From assembly GCA_965227145.1 (NCBI GenBank), contig OZ245730.1, positions 6,138,001-6,202,000 of the forward strand: a stretch of DNA of 64,000 bases, in the 5' to 3' direction. The stretch is from JACKAQ01 sp965227145. GTDB taxonomy: Bacteria; Calditrichota; Calditrichia; RBG-13-44-9; J075. Position numbers and translations under genes: made by a program. Shown piece after piece: positions 52,108-60,381 of this stretch; position 1 is the stretch's first letter; each line of letters opens with the position of its first letter. The notes under the pieces are model-generated. The model saw only the letters and a program-made list of their open reading frames with translations. It was not told the DNA's origin and searched no databases.

Positions 52108-53052
52108 TTACAACGTAAATGCGCCCATCACAACAAAAGTAGTGGTGCGTGGTCTGCCGGAAGTTCCCAACTCTTTAAATCGCCCTTGCGATACTTTCAG
52201 AGTCAGCGAACTTTTGGGATTGAGCGCGATTTCCAGCGAGCCGCCAAATGCACCCTGATGTTCCTCCGGCAAGTTGAACACTACAAATCCATAATTTTGC
52301 ACGGCGAACGCCTGTTTGCCGGCCCACACAAATCCCTCGATCGTCAGCGATTTGTAAAAATATTTCAGCGATTGGCGAACGCTGGCAAATTCGGTGGCAC
52401 CGAACCCGGCATCTGTTGAATGGCGGATGTAGCTGCCGCCGGTTTCCGCATAAAATCGTTGATTGAGAAAAGCGTTGCCGAAGAAAAATCCGAAAATACC
52501 GGTTACCTGCAGTGCGGAAAAATCGGGCGTGAAATTGCTGTATTTGGAGTGATAGACTTGCACTTCCGCGCCGTATTCGTTAAATCGCTGGCGTTTCAGC
52601 CCGCCAAAAATTACGGTTCCGGCAGTGGGATCGTCGCTGCTGAAAATGCCGTGATATCCAACGTGCCACTGCATATTTGTGAAATGATAATTGGTGTAGC
52701 GTAGCGTCACATCGGTTTGATTAACATTCACCGCTTCGGTGCGAAACGGGAATCCGTCGAAAAAAATATCCCGGCTGCCAAATTTGATCCGGCTATACGC
52801 CGCGTCGAATTCCAGCGAGTGATTCAGCCCCATCCCGAGATAGCCGTAAACGCCGCCACCGATGTTGTTCTCTTTGTAAAATGTGCCCGAATAATTGACG
52901 TAGCTGGCATACGGAAACGCGCTGAATACCGTGCTGCCCTGCCCCAAAACGGGTTGCGCAATCGCGAAAAGCAGCACGATTGCCAATGCGTTCAAAACAC
53001 TGTTTTTAATGCGTTTGCTGCGTTTCTGCAGTTGTGTTTTCAGTGATTTCAT
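52108..53052 (-). CDS. Outer-membrane beta-barrel protein
   Basis: 314 residues from ATG 53052 (GAGG 10 bases upstream; TTG 53058 is possible). A long signal with a basic n-region (KTQLQKRSKRIKN) ends at VLGQG. The rest alternates as amphipathic strands with aromatic girdles (SHSLEFDAAYSRIKFG-like, TDVTLRYTNYHFTNMQWHVGYHG) and ends VVMGAFTL. The start lies inside the end of the M23 fusion gene (47-base overlap), which implies coupled translation. It could be the outer-membrane pore or receptor of the unit. No named family was recognised. Confidence 0.78.
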   Translation of the reverse strand: MKSLKTQLQKRSKRIKNSVLNALAIVLLFAIAQPVLGQGSTVFSAFPYASYVNYSGTFYKENNIGGGVYGYLGMGLNHSLEFDAAYSRIKFGSRDIFFDGFPFRTEAVNVNQTDVTLRYTNYHFTNMQWHVGYHGIFSSDDPTAGTVIFGGLKRQRFNEYGAEVQVYHSKYSNFTPDFSALQVTGIFGFFFGNAFLNQRFYAETGGSYIRHSTDAGFGATEFASVRQSLKYFYKSLTIEGFVWAGKQAFAVQNYGFVVFNLPEEHQGAFGGSLEIALNPKSSLTLKVSQGRFKELGTSGRPRTTTFVVMGAFTL

Positions 53053-55108
53053 GTTCAATTTTCCTCAATTCCATTCCGTTCATTTTAACGGATTTGAATC
53101 CCGTAAATTCGTCCAGTTCAACCCTGGTTTTGCCGTTGATATTCAACATTGTCGCGCGAATTTCACCGTCGATCAGGTTCTCCGAAACTGCCGTTCCGTT
53201 AAATTCGATTTGGTTCAGCCGGTGGCGAAACGAGCCGAAAAACAGCGCTGTGGCTTTGCGGAACCCGCGAATGACCGTGCCAACGGGAACAGCATCCGTC
53301 CAGCGCATGCCCGCCCGAAAAGTGAGCGGCAATCGCGGCAGCGCCACCAAAAATGCGTTCAGCCGTTCGTCGTTGCCGTCCACCCGGTAAAAATAAAATG
53401 TGCCCGCGTTTTTCCCGAAATAGAGCTGCCCGTCGCCGGAATCAAAATAAAATGTGCCGTCCGGCGCCATGCGCACGGTGAGGTGTAGTTCGCCGGATGT
53501 GACGCCGTTTTTCAGCACCGCAAAACGAAATTCCTGATCGAGAATGAACGATAATTTTCTGTCCAGCGCTTTGTCCAGAAACGCGGGTTCGATGATCGCA
53601 TCGAGTTCCGGCAGGTGATTGGCAAAATAGCGATTCTCGCAAACAAATCCGGTGAAGCTGAACGGCACGGTGTAACTGCCGATCTCTTCGGTCGCCTGAA
53701 CCTGAATGTGAATGTGCGGCTGCGGCGAATAGCCGGAGTTGCCGCAAAGCCCCAAAAATGTCCCGGCTTCCACCCAATCGCCCTGTTTCACTTTGATGGA
53801 ATCCTGCACGAAATGGGAAATTTCCACATAAAATCCGCGCGGATCGTGAATGATCACCCAGTTGCCCCAATTGTTGATTTTGTCCACTTCTCCGATCGGC
53901 AAATCCGGCTGCGAATGGACGACATTCATCACCCGCCCGCGTACCGGCGAAAGCACGGGTTTGCGAAACGCGTAATAATCATCCAGCGATGCGCCATCAT
54001 TTTTGTAGGTGTTGCCGGCTTCGTCGGTGATCACAAAATCGTATGCGAAACGCCAACTGCCCTGATGGGTCCATTTGCCATCGAACGCCTGCCAAACGCG
54101 CCATTTGCCGGAAAACGGCAGCGCCAGCGAGCGCCAACTGCCCGGATATCGCAGCACATTTGCCAGATAATCGTCGAGCGTTTCCTCCGGTGTACGGCGG
54201 ATATTCAGCGCCAGCAATGGCGATTGCACAATACCCAGCACATAAATCAGCGATAGTGAAACAACGTTGAACGGCATCGTAAATGCCGGAATGCCGTATG
54301 TTGACCAAAAAACTTCCACGGATTTGAGCAGAAATGTTCCGGCAAAAACGCCGATAATCGCGATGACATACGTTCGCGGCGAGGGAATCAAAAACACGCC
54401 GCCGAGCGCAATCGCGATCAAAATAAAATTGAAGCTGTTCACATCCGCAAACGCCTGCTGAAACGAGCCGATGAGCAGCGCATTTACCAGCGTTCCGGCG
54501 TAATAACCGCCCACCGCCAGCAAAAACAATATCCGCGATGTGAATAAAATGATCAGCAAAAACAACGCGCCGGCGAGCACTTCCGGCATGAATAATATCG
54601 CGCCGAGCGATTTCAGGAATCCGGCCAGCCAGTACGGCACATACAATTCGATCCCGGAAACGATGCGCGGATATTGCCCGGAAACATACAAATTGCTGTA
54701 TTGCGACGACGCCAGATAAGCGATCGAACTGACCAGCACAAATGGCAAACTGAGAATAGGCAGTCGCAAAAAATGCCAAAACAAATGACCGAGCATGGTT
54801 GTGAGCACGAAGGTAAAAATCCCCGCGGTCACAATCATGAATAGCGTAAGCGTATTAATTTCAAATAGATAGCCGATGGATAATCCAACCAGCAACGGGT
54901 TGTACGTGTAATATCCGGTTTTCAAAAACTCGCGATCCATTTCGATAAAGCGCGCGAACAGATACGCCGACAGCACCGCCAGAATACCGGCAATCGCCAC
55001 ATTCGGGTGCAGCAGCGTAATGGCAAACAATAGCACACCGATGCGGAATCCTTTCAGAAAAAAGATGTCCGAGTAGCTGTTGAATATGGCTTTAAAATGC
55101 GCTTTCAT
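53006..55108 (-). CDS. Fusion of urea-transporter-like membrane domain and M23 metallopeptidase domain
   Basis: 700 residues. Residues 1-300 have about ten helices with the urea-transporter marks YNPLLVGLSIGYLF (about 69-82) and, in the second repeat, FNFILIAIALGGVFL (about 227-241). Residues 345-470 form an LytM/M23 domain: His348 and Asp357 in THQGSWRFAYDF, His432 in ISHFVQDS and the PHIHIQ motif (465, 467), the four usual zinc and catalytic residues. A beta-rich domain of 220 residues follows. The membrane domain may anchor or feed the peptidase in the periplasm. It lies 57 bases downstream of the PLP enzyme gene. Confidence 0.88.
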   Translation of the reverse strand: MKAHFKAIFNSYSDIFFLKGFRIGVLLFAITLLHPNVAIAGILAVLSAYLFARFIEMDREFLKTGYYTYNPLLVGLSIGYLFEINTLTLFMIVTAGIFTFVLTTMLGHLFWHFLRLPILSLPFVLVSSIAYLASSQYSNLYVSGQYPRIVSGIELYVPYWLAGFLKSLGAILFMPEVLAGALFLLIILFTSRILFLLAVGGYYAGTLVNALLIGSFQQAFADVNSFNFILIAIALGGVFLIPSPRTYVIAIIGVFAGTFLLKSVEVFWSTYGIPAFTMPFNVVSLSLIYVLGIVQSPLLALNIRRTPEETLDDYLANVLRYPGSWRSLALPFSGKWRVWQAFDGKWTHQGSWRFAYDFVITDEAGNTYKNDGASLDDYYAFRKPVLSPVRGRVMNVVHSQPDLPIGEVDKINNWGNWVIIHDPRGFYVEISHFVQDSIKVKQGDWVEAGTFLGLCGNSGYSPQPHIHIQVQATEEIGSYTVPFSFTGFVCENRYFANHLPELDAIIEPAFLDKALDRKLSFILDQEFRFAVLKNGVTSGELHLTVRMAPDGTFYFDSGDGQLYFGKNAGTFYFYRVDGNDERLNAFLVALPRLPLTFRAGMRWTDAVPVGTVIRGFRKATALFFGSFRHRLNQIEFNGTAVSENLIDGEIRATMLNINGKTRVELDEFTGFKSVKMNGMELRKIEHEITENTTAETQQTH

Positions 55109-55165
55109 GGGTTCGATTTTCTATAGATTTCGGAATGCACATGTGCGTTCCGTATTTCTAATGTG

Positions 55166-56521
55166 TCACACCGGAACAGCCAGTTGCAACCGTTCGGGCA
55201 GGCGTTCGCGGGCTTCCACATCGTCCAGCGTTTCCGCTTCGCGGATAATATCCACCGTGCCGTCCGATCCGATTAACACCGTGTTCGGGCGATATTCGAT
55301 AAATTGCATCGACTGCGTGTTGTTGTATGCACCCACCGGCGAAAAAATCAGCCGCGTACCGCGATCCAGCGATGGCAGCAACGAGCCTTCGTCGATCACG
55401 TCAATATTCATGCACAACGGGCCGTAAATCACCGATGGCTCGTTCACGCCGGACACATTCCGGTCGATTTCCACATTAAATTTATACCAAAAAGCTGTGA
55501 ACAAATTGTTGATGCCCGCGTCCGCAACGTAGGCTTTTCGCCCGTCCGGCAACCGTTTGGATGCCACAATCGAAGTGATCAGAAAACCGGCTTCGTCCAC
55601 CACCGCGCGCCCGGATTCCAGAATCAGTCGCGGGAAATCGCCGGGACGCAGGTTGTCGTACAGCGCCCGGGTAATTTTTTCGGCGTACTGATCCATCGAC
55701 GGCACGCCAACATCCGGCGGCAGGTATGTGCCTTTCAATTTGTTCATCGATGGCATGCCGCCGCCGATATCCAGATATTCAATCCCGAACCCGAAATTTT
55801 CTTCCAATTGATAGCTAAACTGAATCATTTTCTGGATTTCCGTGGCGTATGCGTCCGGTTCCAAAATGAATGTGCCGATGTGACAGTGCAGCCCGTTCAG
55901 CACCAGTTTTCCGCCGCTGGCAATGCGTTTGGCGGCGTCCATCGCCTGCCCGGATTCCAGGTTCAGCCCGAACCGCGACCACTGCGGATGGATGCCCGTG
56001 TCCATATTCAGGCGCATCCCGATTTTGATTTTTTTGCCCAGTTTTGCGGCAACTTTTTCCAGATCGTAAATTTCGTCGAGGTGATCGATGTTGATCATCG
56101 CGCCTTCTTTGGCAGCTTTTTCCAGCGCGGGCAGCGGTTTGTGCGGCCCGTTAAAAATGATATCTTTGCCGGGAATGCCCAGTTTCCGGGCTTTGTCGTA
56201 TTCCATTTCGGAAACCACTTCGGCAATCGCGCCTTCCTGATGCAGCACCGCGCAAATGGATTTCAGATAATTGGTTTTATACGACCAGCCAAAAGTGACA
56301 TTCGGGTAGCGATTCGCGAACATTTGATACAAATCGCGATAGCGATTGCGCAACCGCGTTTCCGAAAAGACATACAGCGGCGAGCCGTAATTTTTTACCA
56401 AATCCGCAATCGAAACGCCGTCGATTTCCGACCGGACGCGGCGGCTGTAAAAGGGGCTGCCGCCAAATTTATTCATCATCCCGCTTTGCAATTTGTTGAT
56501 TACCGGTTTTTCGTAACGCAT
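55166..56521 (-). CDS. Fold-III PLP enzyme, diaminopimelate/ornithine decarboxylase-like
   Basis: 451 residues from ATG 56521, which overlaps the ATP-grasp stop by one base (TGATG) and has AGGAG 7 bases upstream. The alanine-racemase-like barrel carries the PLP lysine in FGWSYKTNYLK (about 82), the HCHIGT motif (about 212-217), GIEYLDIGGGMPSM and ESGRAVVDEAG, where Ser replaces Pro of the common EPGR. The decarboxylase Cys is kept in YGPLCMNIDVI (about 370). Substrates of relatives are D,L-DAP, carboxynorspermidine or arginine. It is not near lysine genes, so a special role with the ATP-grasp enzyme is likely. Confidence 0.9.
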   Translation of the reverse strand: MRYEKPVINKLQSGMMNKFGGSPFYSRRVRSEIDGVSIADLVKNYGSPLYVFSETRLRNRYRDLYQMFANRYPNVTFGWSYKTNYLKSICAVLHQEGAIAEVVSEMEYDKARKLGIPGKDIIFNGPHKPLPALEKAAKEGAMINIDHLDEIYDLEKVAAKLGKKIKIGMRLNMDTGIHPQWSRFGLNLESGQAMDAAKRIASGGKLVLNGLHCHIGTFILEPDAYATEIQKMIQFSYQLEENFGFGIEYLDIGGGMPSMNKLKGTYLPPDVGVPSMDQYAEKITRALYDNLRPGDFPRLILESGRAVVDEAGFLITSIVASKRLPDGRKAYVADAGINNLFTAFWYKFNVEIDRNVSGVNEPSVIYGPLCMNIDVIDEGSLLPSLDRGTRLIFSPVGAYNNTQSMQFIEYRPNTVLIGSDGTVDIIREAETLDDVEARERLPERLQLAVPV

Positions 56522-57558
56522 CAACTTTCTCCTTTCATCGATATCGTTTGGAAGGGTGTCATATCTGTCACCACTTCGTAAGTGTAGCGTACAAACAACT
56601 TACCTGCGGGATAATCGAGGTTTTCCGGCAGTGGTTTGCCCCGCATTTTTCGCAAAATATTTCCCGGCAAATTTATGCCGACGCCCGTTGCGAAATACGA
56701 CCAGGCCGGCAATCGCGGGTTAATTTCGATGAGATAGACTGTGCCATTATTCACAATACATTCCAGCTCAAATCCGCCTTTCCAGCGGTACTCGCGGATA
56801 AACGCGGCGGCGGCATCCAGCATTTGTTCATTTTTGATGGTCACGCCGGTCCAGATTTTGCCGAGCGATGTCACCCACATTTTTTTGATGCCGACCATTC
56901 CCAGCGAATTTCCCTCGCCGTCACCCACGCCGACAACGTTCATTTCTTCGCCGGAAACCACTTTTTGCACGATGATCGGATAGCCCCATTCCGCCACAAT
57001 ACTGCTGTAATGCCCCTGCGCTTCGGCGGTGGTGTGGGCTTTGTGCGCTTTGTAAAACGCGCCTTTCACCATGATGGGCAGCCCGATATCGTCGATGGCT
57101 TTGTTGAGATCGTCAACCGAGGTGACCACGCGCGACTCCGGAAATTCGATGTTGATTTTTTTTGCCACATCGCCGAGGCGATCTTTGCCGCGCAGCCGGA
57201 ATTGCTCACTGGTCGGTAAAAACGTGTCGATGCCCTCAGCCGCCAGCCGATCGCGATATTTGATAAAAAACGGCAGCTCCGCATCCAGGTTCGGGATGAT
57301 CACATCCAGCCCGTACGATTCTTTGATGTAAAATAATCGATCCAGAAATGCTTCGTGATTGGTGGAAGGATAGGGCAGCAAATACGATTTGTCGATGAGC
57401 CAATCCAGATAAATGCCCGGGTCCATCGCGTCGTACGCGAGCCCCACAATTTTGATGTTCAGGTCTTTGGCTTCTTTCAAACTTCGGGCGACCCCAACGC
57501 CCGGTCCCGGGTTATCCACTGCATTAATGCCGGATACGCCCACAATCAGTTCGTCCAT
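56521..57558 (-). CDS. ATP-grasp ligase
   Basis: 345 residues with AGGAGG 6 bases before the ATG. The N-terminal 110 residues are a Rossmann-like pre-ATP domain (GINAVDNPGPGVGVARSLKE). The ATP-grasp domain (about 115-320) has a KDRLGDVAKK lysine helix, IMVKGAFYKAHKAHT, IIVQKVVSGEEMNVVGVGD and the metal-binding FELECIVNNGTVYLIEINPRLPAW, with Glu and the final E-x-N-P-R. It is close to the carbamoyl-phosphate-synthase-like family that joins a carboxylate to an amine. It follows the PqqD-like gene by 31 bases and overlaps the PLP gene. Confidence 0.92.
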   Translation of the reverse strand: MDELIVGVSGINAVDNPGPGVGVARSLKEAKDLNIKIVGLAYDAMDPGIYLDWLIDKSYLLPYPSTNHEAFLDRLFYIKESYGLDVIIPNLDAELPFFIKYRDRLAAEGIDTFLPTSEQFRLRGKDRLGDVAKKINIEFPESRVVTSVDDLNKAIDDIGLPIMVKGAFYKAHKAHTTAEAQGHYSSIVAEWGYPIIVQKVVSGEEMNVVGVGDGEGNSLGMVGIKKMWVTSLGKIWTGVTIKNEQMLDAAAAFIREYRWKGGFELECIVNNGTVYLIEINPRLPAWSYFATGVGINLPGNILRKMRGKPLPENLDYPAGKLFVRYTYEVVTDMTPFQTISMKGES

Positions 57559-57589
57559 TTTCCCCTCCTTTTGGAGAAATTGTTACCGG

Positions 57590-57823
57590 CTACATCAGAT
57601 GATAGCTTTTCAGGTGCGAGATAAAATCCAGCACATCGCGTTCGGCGGTTTCCGGCACTTCGTCAAATTTTTCCGGTAGCAGCTTCGCAATTTCGTCGGC
57701 GGATTTGCCGGATTTCAGCGCCTGAACAATAAATAGCCCGCAATGGTTCAGCGTAAAACTTTCGCCGGTGGACGGATCGAAAACAAAACCTTCGTCGTTA
57801 ATTGCCAGTTGATGTAGTCGCAT
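57590..57823 (-). CDS. PqqD-like protein (RiPP recognition element fold)
   Basis: 77 residues from ATG 57823 (GAGG 8 bases upstream); a longer frame from 57856 is not needed. The pattern AINDEGFVFDPSTGESFTLNHCGLFIVQALKSGKSADEIAKLL is the PqqD wing-and-helix form (V-x-D-x(3)-G-x(4)-L-N-x(2)-(A/G)-x(2)-(I/L)-L). PqqD domains bind leader peptides for modifying enzymes. No leader-like precursor gene is seen nearby. It is the first gene of the unit and probably binds a peptide or acts as a partner of the ATP-grasp enzyme. Confidence 0.85.
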   Translation of the reverse strand: MRLHQLAINDEGFVFDPSTGESFTLNHCGLFIVQALKSGKSADEIAKLLPEKFDEVPETAERDVLDFISHLKSYHLM

Positions 57824-57892
57824 TTTTGTAACCTCTCTATTTACCAGTTTAGACATCCCGGCATTTCAAAACTTGCAAAAATTGAATAAAAA

Positions 57893-57929
57893 AAACGGGT
57901 CGAAAGCTAATGCAGCATCCGACCCGTTT
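57893..57929 (-). terminator. Terminator after the PEPCK gene
   Basis: AAACGGGTCG pairs with CGACCCGTTT, 10 bp, followed on the minus strand by a run of eight T. It separates PEPCK from the PqqD-led unit and marks its upstream border. Confidence 0.88.
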
Positions 57930-57969
57930 GTTGAATTTGAAATCAAGTTGTTTAAAAACAGAGGCTTAG

Positions 57970-59847
57970 CTATTCGCTTTGATTTCCCATTTCCCAATGT
58001 TCGGGCGAGCGCCACAAACCGGAAAGCAGCATTTCGCGAATATACGTTAGCTCTTTCGGCAGGCGATCGTAGAGTTTGAAGAACAACTCGTCGTGTGATG
58101 CGATTTCGCGAATCCACGCGTCGCGGTCGGTGCTCATCAGCGCATCGAAATGTTCGCGGGTGAAATCCTCGAGTCCGCGCCAGTCGATGTCTTCGTATCG
58201 CGGCATCCAGCCCAACGGGCTTTCCACGCTGGATGCTTTTCCGCGGGCACGTTCCACAATCCATTTCAGGATGCGCATATTATCGCCAAAACCGGGCCAC
58301 AGGAAATTTCCGTCTTCATCTTTGCGGAACCAGTTAACGTTGAAAATGCGCGGCGGGTTGGAAATATTTCTTCCGAAATTGAGCCAATGCCCGAAATAAT
58401 CCGCCATGTGATACCCGCAAAACGGCAGCATTGCGAACGGATCGCGGCGAACTTCACCGATTTTCCCGAATGCGGCGGCAGTTTGCTCGGAACCCATGGT
58501 TGCGGCTGCGTAAACGCCAAACGACCAGTTGAACGATTGGTGAATGAGCGGCACAACCGTGCTGCGGCGACCGCCAAAAATAAATGCGGAAATCGGCACA
58601 CCTTTGGGATCGTTGTATGCGGGATCCACAGACGGGCATTGGTCAACCGGCGCAGTAAATCGCGAGTTCGGATGCGCAGCTTTTTTGCCGGTTTCTTTTC
58701 CGATTGCCGGTGTCCACTCCAGCCCGGTCCAGTCGATGAGGTGATCGGGCGCTTTATCCGTCAATCCTTCCCACCACACATCGCCGTCATCGGTGAGCGC
58801 CACATTTGTGAAAATGGTGTTTTCGCGCATAGATGCCATCGCGTTGGGATTGGTTTTGTCGTTAGTGCCGGGCGCAACGCCGAAAAAGCCGTTTTCCGGA
58901 TTGATGGCGTAAATTTTGCCGTCTTCGGCGGGTTTTATCCAGGCAATGTCATCGCCGACGGTGGTAATTTCCCAACCGTCATCCTGAAATACTTTTGGCG
59001 GAATGAGCATCGCAAAATTGGTTTTTCCGCATGCGCTGGGAAAAGCCGCAGCAACATAGGTTTTTTTGCCGTTGGGATCTTTTACGCCCAAAATAAGCAT
59101 GTGCTCAGCCAGCCAGCCCTGTTCTTTTGCCAGAACGGAAGCGATGCGCAGCGCAAAACATTTTTTGCCGAGCAGCGCGTTGCCGCCATATCCGGAGCCG
59201 TAACTCCAGATGAGCCGTTCTTCCGGGTAATGCACGATGTATTTATCTTTCGGGTCCGGGCTGCAGGGCCATGCAACATCTGCCTGCCCTTCCGCCAACG
59301 GCATGCCGACCGAATGCAAACAATGGACAAATTCGCCATTACCGAGAGCATCCAGAACGGCGCTGCCCATCCGGGTCATAAGTTTCATGTTTACAACAAC
59401 ATAAGGTGAGTCTGTTAACTGAATACCGATGTGCGAAATGGGCGAACCAATGGGCCCCATGCTAAACGGGATCACATACATGGTTCTTCCGGTCATACAT
59501 CCGTCGAACTTCGGTTTCAGCGTTTTTTTCATTTCGCGCGGGTTCATCCAGTTGTTGGTGGGACCGGCGTCGCTTTTACTCAGCGAGCAAATATACGTGC
59601 GATCTTCGACCCGTGCCACGTCGCTGGGGTGGGAACGTGCCAAAAAGCTGTTGGGACGTTTTTTCGGATTTAACCGGATGAAAGTGCCGCTCTCAACCAT
59701 TTCTTCACAAAGTGAGTTGTATTCCTCATCTGAACCATCGCACCAGTGAACCTGATCCGGTTTGCAAAGTGTTGCCATTTCCTTGAACCAATTGCGCAAC
59801 TCCTTGTTGGATATATGCTCGGGAACTTCGTACTTTCCAATCGGCAT
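57970..59847 (-). CDS. pckG: Phosphoenolpyruvate carboxykinase (GTP)
   Basis: 625 residues from ATG 59847 with GGAGG 5 bases upstream. The GTP-type markers are clear: SYGSGYGGNALLGKKC, the kinase P-loop with the reactive Cys in FPSACGKTNFAML, VGDDIAWIKPAEDG, ENGFFGVAPGTN and the guanine-binding NWFRKDEDGNFLWPGFGDNMR. Length is usual for the family. It converts oxaloacetate to PEP and is the main gluconeogenic step, or the reverse in fermentation. It is a single gene with its own terminator. Confidence 0.97.
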   Translation of the reverse strand: MPIGKYEVPEHISNKELRNWFKEMATLCKPDQVHWCDGSDEEYNSLCEEMVESGTFIRLNPKKRPNSFLARSHPSDVARVEDRTYICSLSKSDAGPTNNWMNPREMKKTLKPKFDGCMTGRTMYVIPFSMGPIGSPISHIGIQLTDSPYVVVNMKLMTRMGSAVLDALGNGEFVHCLHSVGMPLAEGQADVAWPCSPDPKDKYIVHYPEERLIWSYGSGYGGNALLGKKCFALRIASVLAKEQGWLAEHMLILGVKDPNGKKTYVAAAFPSACGKTNFAMLIPPKVFQDDGWEITTVGDDIAWIKPAEDGKIYAINPENGFFGVAPGTNDKTNPNAMASMRENTIFTNVALTDDGDVWWEGLTDKAPDHLIDWTGLEWTPAIGKETGKKAAHPNSRFTAPVDQCPSVDPAYNDPKGVPISAFIFGGRRSTVVPLIHQSFNWSFGVYAAATMGSEQTAAAFGKIGEVRRDPFAMLPFCGYHMADYFGHWLNFGRNISNPPRIFNVNWFRKDEDGNFLWPGFGDNMRILKWIVERARGKASSVESPLGWMPRYEDIDWRGLEDFTREHFDALMSTDRDAWIREIASHDELFFKLYDRLPKELTYIREMLLSGLWRSPEHWEMGNQSE

Positions 59848-60324
59848 GTTTCCTCCATATAAATTTGTGATTGTTAAATAACCGCTGGAAATCAACAGTT
59901 TGGTATTATTTCATTGTTTTTATAACAATATGGGAGAGGCATTTAAAGGCAATGGTTTGGATGAATAAATAATTATCCGGTAAAACGCAGTTCAAACCCT
60001 CTCGTCTGTTCGGCAAAACTATTTAATAAACTCAACCCCACAACCCGTTCAGAAAAATAATAAATAGCTATTGCCAGTTTCTATTAAAAATAAAACAATT
60101 CCGAAAAACAATGATTTATATCAGTTAATTGGCTTATTGCATAACATTGAAGGCGCTGCGAATCGAAGTTATTCAGGATAGTTTTCAATTTTGCTAGTGC
60201 AATAAAAATTTATCGTTCTTCCAGTTTCGCGAAACCTTTAATGAAAAGTGTTGAATTTGTATTAAAATTTAAAATTAAAGAAAGGCATATACAATCATTG
60301 AAAAATAAAACTTCCGGTTGAAAT
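59848..60324. other. Intergenic region upstream of PEPCK
   Basis: 477 AT-rich bases without a supported open frame or RNA gene. It must hold the pckG promoter near 59880-59960 and the end of the antiporter gene beyond 60325. No repeats were seen. Confidence 0.5.
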
Positions 60325-60358
60325 AAAAAGGACGAGCCGCAACAGACTCGTCCTTTTT
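60325..60358 (-). terminator. Terminator after the Na+/H+ antiporter gene
   Basis: AAAAAGGACGAG pairs with CTCGTCCTTTTT, 12 bp with a 10-base loop and T run. It lies 24 bases past the antiporter stop and works in the minus direction; the symmetric A/T flanks also allow the other. Confidence 0.88.
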
Positions 60359-60381
60359 GAATGCCAAATTTGTTGTTGATT

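Noticed and set aside
55304..56581. Plus-strand open frame of 425 codons
   Set aside because: Antisense to the PLP enzyme and the end of the ATP-grasp gene, both with intact catalytic motifs.
58150..59409. Plus-strand open frame of 419 codons
   Set aside because: Antisense to pckG, whose motifs are complete; a known shadow effect in GC-rich third positions.
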